The translations under genes and the position numbers were made by a program. From Anaerolineae bacterium (GTDB lineage: Bacteria; Chloroflexota; Anaerolineae; B4-G1), in contig JADHWW010000037.1 in assembly GCA_016783285.1 (NCBI GenBank), positions 1 through 18,576 on the forward strand: DNA of 18,576 nucleotides, read 5' to 3'. The notes under the pieces were generated by a model. It saw only the letters and a program-made list of their open reading frames with translations. It had not been told where the DNA came from and ran no database searches. Of this stretch, positions 12,500-18,576 are shown in pieces. Numbering within the stretch: the stretch's first letter is position 1; each line of letters starts with the position of its first letter.

Positions 12500-15034
12500 T
12501 CACTCTGCCCGAGCAACCGGTTCGCGCGCTGGCAGTTCGATCTGCTGCCCATCCTCCAGCGTCACCCGCCAGACCGGCGCCCAGGCCAGGCCGCAGAACT
12601 CGACCGTCACGTCGGCGCGGCGGGGAGTGACCTCTATCGTCTCGATCTCCTCCAGCGTGTCGGCCCAGCGATCGTTAATCTCGGCCGCCCGCTCCTCCCA
12701 CTGGGCCCCCAGGTCCTCCAGTTGCTCCTCCAGGTCCTCGATGGCTGCCAGCGATTCCTCGACGTCTGCCTTCGCCTGCCGGGTCATGCGCCGCTTGCGA
12801 CTGGCGCGGGAGAGCATGGCCGACGACCGCCGCCCGGCGATCAGGTTGAACGCCGACTCGCCAAAACTCAGCAGTTCCTCCCGCTTGCGAGCATCCACCT
12901 CCTCCTGATCCTCGGCCAGTTCCCGCTTCTCGCGGCGGATCCTCTCCTGCACGCGGGCCATCTCCTTCTCCGCTTGGGCGCGGGCCTTCTTCAGTTCGGC
13001 GTCCCGTTCGCGACGGGCCTCCTCCTCGCAGCGCACGCGGAAGTCGCGGCGGCTTTCCCCCACCGTGCCATCCAACTTGAGCGCCGGGTTGTGCCATAAG
13101 GTGACAGACACGTTGTGGTAGAGATAATCGGCAAAGTCCTTCTCCCAGCGCTTCAGATCGCGCGGCCGGGCCAGCGTCGAGGCCACCGGCGCGTAGAAAC
13201 CCTCCCCCATCGGCCTCGGCGCAAGGTCATCCTCGCTCACCACGGCCCTTCCTTCGTCCCAGTCCACCCTCGTAGGCCCCTCACCGGGCCGCACCAGCCG
13301 CGCCACATCCTCCCGATGGTCCACACCCCGCTTCCGATCCAACATCCGCACCGTGCCAAGGCCCAATAGATGGGGCGTGTAGACCAGCCGCCGTTCCTGC
13401 ACCAGCACCGCCCGCCCAGCCCGCTCCTCGTAGCCCCGCAGCGCCCACTCGAAGGTTGTGGTCGGAGGAAGGAAAACCTGCGCAACATCAGGAGGCAGCG
13501 TCGGCGGTTCAGCCGTCAGACCCGCAATCATCCCATCCTCCCGCTCTACCGTTCCCCCTGCCTCCCCGTCCCCCTGTCCCCTCGTCTCCTTGTCCCCTTG
13601 TCTCCCTGTCTCCCCATCCCCCCGTCCCTTCATCAAACCTCGCACCTGCTCCCGGGTCAGCGGCCCGCGCAGGTAGGACATCGCCCAGCGCGTGTGGAAA
13701 AAGACCGGTGCGCCCTCGCGGATGTCGTGCAGCAGGAAGACGCGAGGCTTGAGCGCGCCCAGCGCCCGGTCGAGCGTGCGCCGGTCCGTCGTCGCGCCCG
13801 CCTCGGCAATTGCCCCCTCCAGCCCCTCCAGCACGCGCTCTTTGTCCCGCTCGGCCCGCAGCGCGCCGACCGCCCACGTGCCCGCGTTGGTCAGCCCTTT
13901 ATAATCCAGATCGGCCGGGTTCTGTGTCGCCAGCACGAGACCCAGGCCGGCGGCCCGCCCCTGCTTGACCAGCGCCAGGAGCGGTCCCTTGGTGGGTGGG
14001 TTAGCCGGGTAGGGCGGAAAGTAGCCGAACACCTCGTCGAAGTAGAGCAGCGCCCGCAGATCGGTTGTGCCGGACTGAGCGCGCAGCCAATCGCGCACCG
14101 CCTCGAGGAACAGGGTGATGAAAAAAGCCCGTTGTGCGTCGTTCAGGTGCGCCAGGTAGAACACACTGGCCCGGGGGCGGCCGTCGCCAGCGTAGAGCAG
14201 CGTCTCCACGTCCAGTGGTGTCCCCTCCTGCCAGTTCTCGAAGCCGGGGGCGGCGATGAGATTGTTCAGCGACCGCGCCAGCGCGAAGCGGTCCTTTTCG
14301 GGGAAGAAGGTCTCCATCTCGAAAGCGCCCACCTGGTGGAAGGGAGGCTTCTGCAGCAGGCGGATCAGCGCAGGCAGGTCGAGTTGCTGGCGAGCGCGCC
14401 AGACGTGCTCAATGATGCGTGCTAGCATAATGTGCTCGGGGCTCTGGAGCGGGTCCGCCTCGACGCCCACCAGCCCCAGCAGCGCCGACACGATCCCCCC
14501 GATGCGCTCCCGCAGCGATTCCTCGTGGATGTCCCAATCCAGGTCGGGCGTGTCGAAGAAGTGGAGTACGTCCACCGGCTGCCCCGCCTCCGAGCCGGGG
14601 GTAAAGATAGTGAACTGCGCCGCCCGGCGCAACCGCCCGATGCGCTCGCCGGTGATGCCCCACTCGGCCAGCCCCTCCCTCCACTTGCGGGCCTCCCCGG
14701 TAGCGTACTCCTCGAGACTCATCCCGCGCCGCCGGGCTCCCTCCGGGTCTACCCAGGGCACGAAGTCCTCCGGGCGCAGGTCGGGGAAGGTCAGCAGCAG
14801 GTTGGTCATGTCCCCCTTGGGATCGAGGATCAGGACAGGGACACCCTGCAGCAGCGTCTCCTCCAGCAGGATGATTCCCAGGCCGGTCTTGCCGGAGCCG
14901 GTCATACCGAGGATGACCCCGTGGGTGGTCAGGTGCCGGGTCTTGTACAGGACAGGCCGGTCGGTGACTGTGCTCTTCTTCAGATCGTACTCGCGGCCCA
15001 GGTACAGTTTGCCCCGTTCGTCGCTCCCGCTCAT
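12500..15034 (-). CDS. HerA/VirB4-like P-loop ATPase with C-terminal coiled coil
   Basis: 844-residue ATPase, probably a DNA-translocating motor of the HerA/FtsK superfamily. Walker A is GMTGSGKT (43-50), Walker B is LLYFDE (329-334), and LATQNP (369-373 region) is the sensor-like segment typical of HerA-type ATPases. LILDPKGDMTNLL (68-80) is another characteristic block. Residues about 470-503 form a low-complexity linker encoded by an octamer array. The C-terminal third has two charged coiled coils (about 662-722 and 755-797) and a short beta-rich end. The ATG at 15034 is chosen for its AGGAGG at good spacing; the open frame up to 15244 runs through a heptamer array. It stands alone, with no NurA-like nuclease adjacent, so the partner and process (repair, segregation, defence) are unknown. 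Confidence 0.82.
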   Translation of the reverse strand: MSGSDERGKLYLGREYDLKKSTVTDRPVLYKTRHLTTHGVILGMTGSGKTGLGIILLEETLLQGVPVLILDPKGDMTNLLLTFPDLRPEDFVPWVDPEGARRRGMSLEEYATGEARKWREGLAEWGITGERIGRLRRAAQFTIFTPGSEAGQPVDVLHFFDTPDLDWDIHEESLRERIGGIVSALLGLVGVEADPLQSPEHIMLARIIEHVWRARQQLDLPALIRLLQKPPFHQVGAFEMETFFPEKDRFALARSLNNLIAAPGFENWQEGTPLDVETLLYAGDGRPRASVFYLAHLNDAQRAFFITLFLEAVRDWLRAQSGTTDLRALLYFDEVFGYFPPYPANPPTKGPLLALVKQGRAAGLGLVLATQNPADLDYKGLTNAGTWAVGALRAERDKERVLEGLEGAIAEAGATTDRRTLDRALGALKPRVFLLHDIREGAPVFFHTRWAMSYLRGPLTREQVRGLMKGRGDGETGRQGDKETRGQGDGEAGGTVEREDGMIAGLTAEPPTLPPDVAQVFLPPTTTFEWALRGYEERAGRAVLVQERRLVYTPHLLGLGTVRMLDRKRGVDHREDVARLVRPGEGPTRVDWDEGRAVVSEDDLAPRPMGEGFYAPVASTLARPRDLKRWEKDFADYLYHNVSVTLWHNPALKLDGTVGESRRDFRVRCEEEARRERDAELKKARAQAEKEMARVQERIRREKRELAEDQEEVDARKREELLSFGESAFNLIAGRRSSAMLSRASRKRRMTRQAKADVEESLAAIEDLEEQLEDLGAQWEERAAEINDRWADTLEEIETIEVTPRRADVTVEFCGLAWAPVWRVTLEDGQQIELPAREPVARAE
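13559..13630. repeat. In-frame octamer array in the ATPase linker
   Basis: Nine consecutive 8-bp units on the + strand (for example TGTCCCCT, CGTCTCCT, TGTCCCCT, TGTCTCCC, TGTCTCCC, CATCCCCC). Nine units equal 72 bases, a multiple of three, so the frame is kept. In the protein this gives an 8-residue repeat (GDGETGRQ, GDKETRGQ, GDGEAGGT). Confidence 0.85.
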
Positions 15035-15095
15035 CGTCGCCTCCTGTTGTTGTGGTGTTGTGTCCATTGTACTTGGAGAGGGGGAAGATGCAAGT

Positions 15096-15172
15096 TGGAG
15101 GATGGAGGATGGAGGATGGAGAATGGAGAATGGAGAATGGAGAGCAGGGAGTAGGGAGTAGGCAGTAGAGAG
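15096..15172. repeat. Heptamer array TGGAGGA/TGGAGAA/TAGGGAG
   Basis: Eleven consecutive 7-bp units: TGGAGGA three times, TGGAGAA three times, TGGAGAG, CAGGGAG, TAGGGAG, TAGGCAG, TAGAGAG. The gradual change along the array suggests stepwise duplication and drift. It lies upstream of the ATPase gene and of the toxin-antitoxin promoter; the 15035-15306 gap otherwise holds only the promoter and leader listed separately. Confidence 0.9.
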
Positions 15173-15194
15173 TGCAGGTTGGCGGTGCGAAGTT

Positions 15195-15223
15195 TTGACT
15201 TTCGGGCAAGGTTGGGCTATACT
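15195..15223 (+). promoter_or_regulatory. Sigma70-type promoter of the toxin-antitoxin pair
   Basis: TTGACT (15195-15200) and TATACT (15218-15223) are separated by exactly 17 bases, each one or two mismatches from consensus. Transcription would start near 15230 and give a leader of about 77 bases before the antitoxin ATG. Confidence 0.7.
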
Positions 15224-15251
15224 TTGCAGACAAGAGCACCACACATCGCAC

Positions 15252-15277
15252 CCAGCCTGGTCAGGTCAGTCGGCTGG
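15252..15277. promoter_or_regulatory. Candidate operator/hairpin in the toxin-antitoxin leader
   Basis: CCAGCC (15252-15257) is inverted as GGCTGG (15272-15277), with tandem GGTCA GGTCA (15259-15268) in the loop. Its position between promoter and antitoxin start fits an autoregulation site, since such antitoxins usually repress their own promoter. Confidence 0.35.
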
Positions 15278-15306
15278 CAGTTGAGGAAAATGGGAGGAAT
15301 GAGCAA

Positions 15307-15501
15307 ATGTTAGAGGGAATTCAATTCGTCACCAACGCAACGGGGGAGAAGACCGCCGTCCTGATTGATCTGAAACAATATGGCGAACTCTGGGAAGATT
15401 TCTATGATGCACTCATCGCTCGCCAACGAGCAGATGAGCCACGCGAGTCTTTGGAATCGGTTCGGGAAGCACTGCAACGGCAGGGAAAACTGAATGTCTG
15501 A
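15307..15501 (+). CDS. Type II antitoxin (Phd/RelB-like)
   Basis: 64-residue protein: an N-terminal part (MLEGIQFVTNATGEKTAVLIDLKQYG) that resembles the beta-alpha DNA-binding/dimer part of Phd/YefM-like antitoxins, and a charged C-terminal helix (ADEPRESLESVREALQRQG) expected to wrap the toxin. GGGAGGAA (15291-15298) precedes the ATG. The last 8 bases overlap the toxin start, ensuring the antitoxin is translated first. Family assignment rests mostly on size, context and the GEKTAVLIDLKQY pattern. Confidence 0.75.
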   Translation: MLEGIQFVTNATGEKTAVLIDLKQYGELWEDFYDALIARQRADEPRESLESVREALQRQGKLNV

Positions 15502-15760
15502 GTACACCATCACGTTTGCCCAGTCTGCTCGGAAGGAACTGGAACGACTCAGCGCCAACGTCGTCAGCCGGATATTTCCCAAGATAGAGGCCCTGGCCCA
15601 GAGTCCCCGTCCGCCCGGTTGCCGCAAGCTCCAGGGATTCGAGAACCTATGGCGCATTCGCGTCGGATATTATCGCGTGATCTACCAGGTGTTTGACGAG
15701 GAGTTGGTGGTTGACATCGTAGCCGTGCGCCACAGAAGCAAGGCATACAGGCTCAGATAG
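15494..15760 (+). CDS. RelE/ParE family toxin
   Basis: 88 residues with the family pattern throughout: YTITFAQSARKELERLSANV (first strand and helices), KLQGFENLWRIRVGYYRVIYQV (central strands) and VDIVAVRHRSKAYR (last strand). R61, R81 and Y85 are in the places where RelE-type enzymes carry basic and aromatic active-site residues; whether it cuts mRNA on the ribosome (RelE) or inhibits gyrase (ParE) cannot be told. It overlaps the antitoxin gene by 8 bases. The pair appears intact. Confidence 0.85.
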   Translation: MSEYTITFAQSARKELERLSANVVSRIFPKIEALAQSPRPPGCRKLQGFENLWRIRVGYYRVIYQVFDEELVVDIVAVRHRSKAYRLR

Positions 15761-15973
15761 ACGACGACTGTGCATAGCGGCGCAAGGGCGGTCATACTGA
15801 GTGGCGAAAGGATCGAGGTGGTAGGTCGAGACCGTAGGAAGGATCAGGTCCGGCAGCGAAATGACCAACTGAAATGGAGAGAAAGTACGGTCGAACAGGC
15901 TCAAAAAGCTGCGCAGGTGCCAAATAACGCACACTATCAGATCCAGGCAACTGCTCAGCCAGTCATAGATGGA

Positions 15974-16058
15974 ACACGGATCAACACAGATCATACGGAT
16001 GTACGCAGATAAAGATAAAAAATCTGTGAGAACCCGTTTCATCTGTGTGTATCCGTGT
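15974..16058. repeat. Palindromic repeat built from ACGGATnnACACAGAT units
   Basis: The outer arms 15974-15991 and 16041-16058 are inverted copies with 16 of 18 matches (ACACGGATCAACACAGAT facing ATCTGTGTGTATCCGTGT). Two further degenerate copies lie inside (15995-16010 forward, 16022-16037 reverse), with the same 19-base step on each side. The remaining sequence of the 15761-16166 gap shows no convincing gene; open frames there on both strands run through this repeat. Base composition is more AT-rich than in the neighbours. Confidence 0.75.
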
Positions 16059-16166
16059 GCTATTTGTGCTTGTTTTGGGAAGAGCCTGAGCAGTTACAGA
16101 TCCAGAACGGTGTAGTTGGGCTCAACACTATCTAAGGTAGTCCAAAGCATAAGGAGACATCAAGCA

Positions 16167-16355
16167 ATGGACAAACTAGAATTAGCATTCGAAGTCGAAA
16201 AAGACACCAAAAACACCAGGCGCTACCAGGAAGAAGCCAGTGACAGCCCTCCGGTCATCGGCACACTCTACGTTCAACAGTGGGCGCTCCGCAAACTGAC
16301 CGGCGGCGACCTTCCAGATCGCGTGCGCGTGACGGTGACAGTTGACAAAGAATGA
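16167..16355 (+). CDS. Conserved-looking 62-residue protein preceding the helicase
   Basis: The sequence begins MDKLELAFEVEKDTKNTRRY and contains GTLYVQQWALRKLTG and RVRVTVTV. It is charged, predicted mostly beta with a short central helix, and has no cysteines, signal or membrane segment. I recognise the general pattern (EVEKDTKNTxRYQE...GTLYVQ) as a small uncharacterised bacterial family but cannot give a function. AAGGAGA (16150-16156) stands at proper spacing before the ATG. An in-frame extension back to 16116 has no support. Its stop lies 9 bases before the helicase ATG, so the two are probably cotranscribed. Confidence 0.7.
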   Translation: MDKLELAFEVEKDTKNTRRYQEEASDSPPVIGTLYVQQWALRKLTGGDLPDRVRVTVTVDKE

Positions 16356-16364
16356 GGAATGAGA

Positions 16365-18576
16365 ATGAAATCCGGCGCCGAACTCTTCATCGTAGACAAC
16401 GCCGACGACCAATGGAAGGTCCAGCGTTACCTGCACGATTGGTGCGAAATCGCCCGCGCCTTCGACATCGCCACTGGCTACTTCGAGATCGGCGCACTGC
16501 TGGCCCTCGATGGCCAATGGCAAAATCTGGACAAACTCCGTATCCTCATGGGCGACGAGGTCTCCAAGCGCACCAAGAAAACATTTGAGGAGGGGTTAGC
16601 CCGGATCACGGCCCGGCTGGACGACAGCATCGAAACCGCCAAAGAGCAAGACGACTTCCTCTCCGGCGTCCCTGCCATCGTCGAGGCCATAAAGTCCGGC
16701 CAGATCCAGGCCCGCGTCTACCGCAAGAGAAAGTTCCACGCCAAAGCGTACATCACCCACGCCAAACTGGACGTCGTCGGCTCCGCCGCCCTGGTCGGGT
16801 CCAGCAACTTCACCTACCCCGGCCTCCACGATAACGTCGAACTCAACATCCAGTTGCGGCGCGAGGTCGAACTGCTCCAGGAATGGTACGAACGCCATTG
16901 GGACGAAGCCGAGGACATCACCCCAGAGATCTTGCGCGTAGTGGAGCGCCACACCCACGACTACACTCCCTTCGAGGTCTACGCCCGAGCCATGGCCGCC
17001 TACTTTCGGGCGCACGAACTCTCGGTCAGCGAGTGGGAGAAGGGCGAGTCCAAAATGTACCCGGTGCTCGACCACTACCAGCGCGAAGGATACCACAACC
17101 TCATGCAGATCGCCCGGCGCTACAATGGCGCATTGCTGTGCGACGGCGTCGGGTTGGGCAAGACCTTCATTGGTCTGATGGTCATTGAGCGTTTGCTCCG
17201 CGACCGCAAGCGGGTGGCCCTTTTTGTGCCCAAGGCGGCGCGCGAAGATGTCTGGGAAGTGAAGCTACGGCGCTACTTGCCGGATGCACTTGGCAACTTG
17301 AGTAACCTGGTCATCTACAATCACACCGACCTGCTGCGTGGCGGCAAGTATCCTGGATGGATGCAAGAAGTCGCCGACAAGGTGGACGCCATCGTCGTAG
17401 ACGAGGCGCACCACTTCCGCAACATCTCGTCGGATCGCTCACGCAAGTTCTACGACCTGACCAAGGGCAAACAACTCTTTCTGCTCACCGCCACCCCCAT
17501 CAATAACAGCCTCTACGACCTGATGCACCTGATCGAACTTTTCTCACGCCGTCAGCCTGGCTATTTCAGCGACGCTCCCCTGGGCATCCACACCCTGCGC
17601 GGCCACTTTCGCAGGATGGAGAGGGCGCTGGATGTGCTGGTAGGTGGCGCTGGAAACGGTGATGGTCACGTCGAGATTGACTCACGTGCTGCTGAGAAGG
17701 TACTCTCCGAAGACGACCTCTTCCAGGCGTTGGTCGTACAGCGCAGCCGGGCCTACGTCAAGCGTAGTCTGAAACAGCGCGGCGGCCAACGGGTTGCCTT
17801 CCCCAAACGGAAGGATCCCCAGGTCGCAAACTACTCACTGGCCCAGACCTACGGCGGCCTGCTCGATAACCTGGAGGTTGCCTTTGACAAAGACAACCCG
17901 CTTGTCTCGCTGCTCATTTACTACCCTCTGGCTAAGTATCGCGGTGACGACGCCGCCATTGACCCCCTGGTTGAGGGACGGCAAAAGCAAGTCGTTGGCC
18001 TCATCCGCACCCTGCTGCTCAAGCGTTTCGAAAGTTCCGCCAAAGCCTTCGAGGCCACCTGTGAAGATCTCCTGCTCAAGCTGCTCTACTTCGTCCGCCT
18101 GCACAGTCCCAAGTACGCCGCCCGTTGGGAGGGCCAGCACGCCGACCTCATGGCCCGCGTCAAGGAGCATTTGCGCACCCGTGGGCTTCGGGGCAGCGAG
18201 GAAGAGGAAGAAGAACTGGACGAGGACATCATCCCCGAGGAGTTCAAGAAAAAGATCGAACAGTTGGACGAGCAAGAATACAACGTGACCGAGATTGTGA
18301 TGGAGACCGGCCTCGATATGGACCAGTTGGCCCAATTCTTGGACGAATTGCAGGACTTCGACCCCGCCCAGGACGACAAACTGCAAACCCTGATTCATCT
18401 GCTCCAGACCGATCCCCTACTCCAAACCCACAAGGTCCTCATCTTTACCGAGTACGTGGACACCGCCCGCTACTTGAAACGCCAGTTGCAGACCGCCGGC
18501 ATCGGCCCGCTGGACGAGGTGGATAGCCTCAGCCAGCGCAACCGCAGCCACATCATCCGCGCCTTTTCGCCCTACT
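16365..18576 (+). CDS. PLD-like nuclease/SNF2-type helicase fusion (3' partial)
   Basis: 737 residues are visible and the frame is open to the window edge. Residues about 5-160 form a phospholipase-D-like nuclease domain with H125-x-K127 (KFHAKAYIT) and GSSN (145-148); the aspartate expected five residues after the lysine is H132. From about 235 follows a superfamily 2 helicase: motif I DGVGLGKT (260-267), motif II VDEAHH (345-350), motif III LTATPINN (374-381), then a long insert with an acidic patch (SEEEEEELDE, 611-620), and the start of the second RecA domain (VLIFTEYVDTARYL, 691-704). GAGG (16354-16357) lies 7 bases before the ATG 16365; ATG 16359 is an alternative. Such PLD-helicase fusions occur in phage-defence and DNA-modification loci, but the partner genes are outside the window. 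Confidence 0.88.
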   Translation, partial: MKSGAELFIVDNADDQWKVQRYLHDWCEIARAFDIATGYFEIGALLALDGQWQNLDKLRILMGDEVSKRTKKTFEEGLARITARLDDSIETAKEQDDFLSGVPAIVEAIKSGQIQARVYRKRKFHAKAYITHAKLDVVGSAALVGSSNFTYPGLHDNVELNIQLRREVELLQEWYERHWDEAEDITPEILRVVERHTHDYTPFEVYARAMAAYFRAHELSVSEWEKGESKMYPVLDHYQREGYHNLMQIARRYNGALLCDGVGLGKTFIGLMVIERLLRDRKRVALFVPKAAREDVWEVKLRRYLPDALGNLSNLVIYNHTDLLRGGKYPGWMQEVADKVDAIVVDEAHHFRNISSDRSRKFYDLTKGKQLFLLTATPINNSLYDLMHLIELFSRRQPGYFSDAPLGIHTLRGHFRRMERALDVLVGGAGNGDGHVEIDSRAAEKVLSEDDLFQALVVQRSRAYVKRSLKQRGGQRVAFPKRKDPQVANYSLAQTYGGLLDNLEVAFDKDNPLVSLLIYYPLAKYRGDDAAIDPLVEGRQKQVVGLIRTLLLKRFESSAKAFEATCEDLLLKLLYFVRLHSPKYAARWEGQHADLMARVKEHLRTRGLRGSEEEEEELDEDIIPEEFKKKIEQLDEQEYNVTEIVMETGLDMDQLAQFLDELQDFDPAQDDKLQTLIHLLQTDPLLQTHKVLIFTEYVDTARYLKRQLQTAGIGPLDEVDSLSQRNRSHIIRAFSPY

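Noticed and set aside
13370..15161. Long + strand open frames opposite the HerA-like ATPase
   Set aside because: They overlap conserved Walker motifs on the other strand and show only low-complexity Arg/Gln/Pro sequence.
15035..15244. N-terminal extension of the ATPase
   Set aside because: It translates the heptamer array; the ATG at 15034 with AGGAGG is better.
15647..16042. Open frames on both strands in the gap after the toxin gene
   Set aside because: They run through the palindromic repeat, lack ribosome binding sites and show no protein pattern.

Overview
The window looks like chromosomal DNA of a GC-rich (roughly 60% by eye), metabolically anaerobic bacterium, most likely a Chloroflexota (Anaerolineae-like) genome or metagenome bin. 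This rests on gene style (PD40 propeller lipoprotein with a Thr/Pro linker, VanW protein, Tat-flavodoxin, ECF sigma/anti-sigma pair) and on abundant short-period repeats between genes. It is an inference from pattern, not a database match. No rRNA, tRNA or CRISPR array was found.

Left part (1-5116): a sodium-pumping methylmalonyl-CoA-type decarboxylase operon on the + strand: mmdA (5'-truncated), a Nudix hydrolase, an OadG-like gamma subunit, a biotin carrier and the beta subunit that carries the Na+ channel. A 124-bp palindromic MITE-like element nested in a heptamer repeat separates mmdA from the Nudix gene. The operon ends at a striking set of four small hairpins arranged as a two-fold symmetric module. 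Facing it on the - strand is an alpha-methylacyl-CoA racemase-like gene, so both flanks deal with 2-methyl-branched acyl-CoAs.

Middle part (5197-12367): three cell-surface genes on the - strand (rhomboid protease, Tat-exported PD40 propeller, VanW protein; the last two overlap by 4 bases). They diverge from a + strand operon of ECF sigma factor, zinc anti-sigma factor, Tat-flavodoxin and a polytopic membrane protein; the first three of those genes overlap by 4 bases each. A heptamer repeat lies in the divergent promoter region. A small zinc-ribbon gene follows.

Right part (12368-18576): convergent hairpins, then a large HerA-like ATPase on the - strand with an in-frame octamer-repeat linker, a heptamer array, a well-formed sigma70-type promoter driving a RelE/ParE toxin-antitoxin pair, a repeat-containing spacer, and the start of a probable defence or DNA-repair locus: a 62-residue protein followed by a PLD-nuclease/SNF2-helicase fusion that runs off the window.

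Two threads are of most interest: the layered repeats (period-7 arrays between genes, period-8 arrays inside coding linkers, hairpin modules and palindromic elements), and the PLD-SNF2 locus whose remaining genes lie beyond the right edge.
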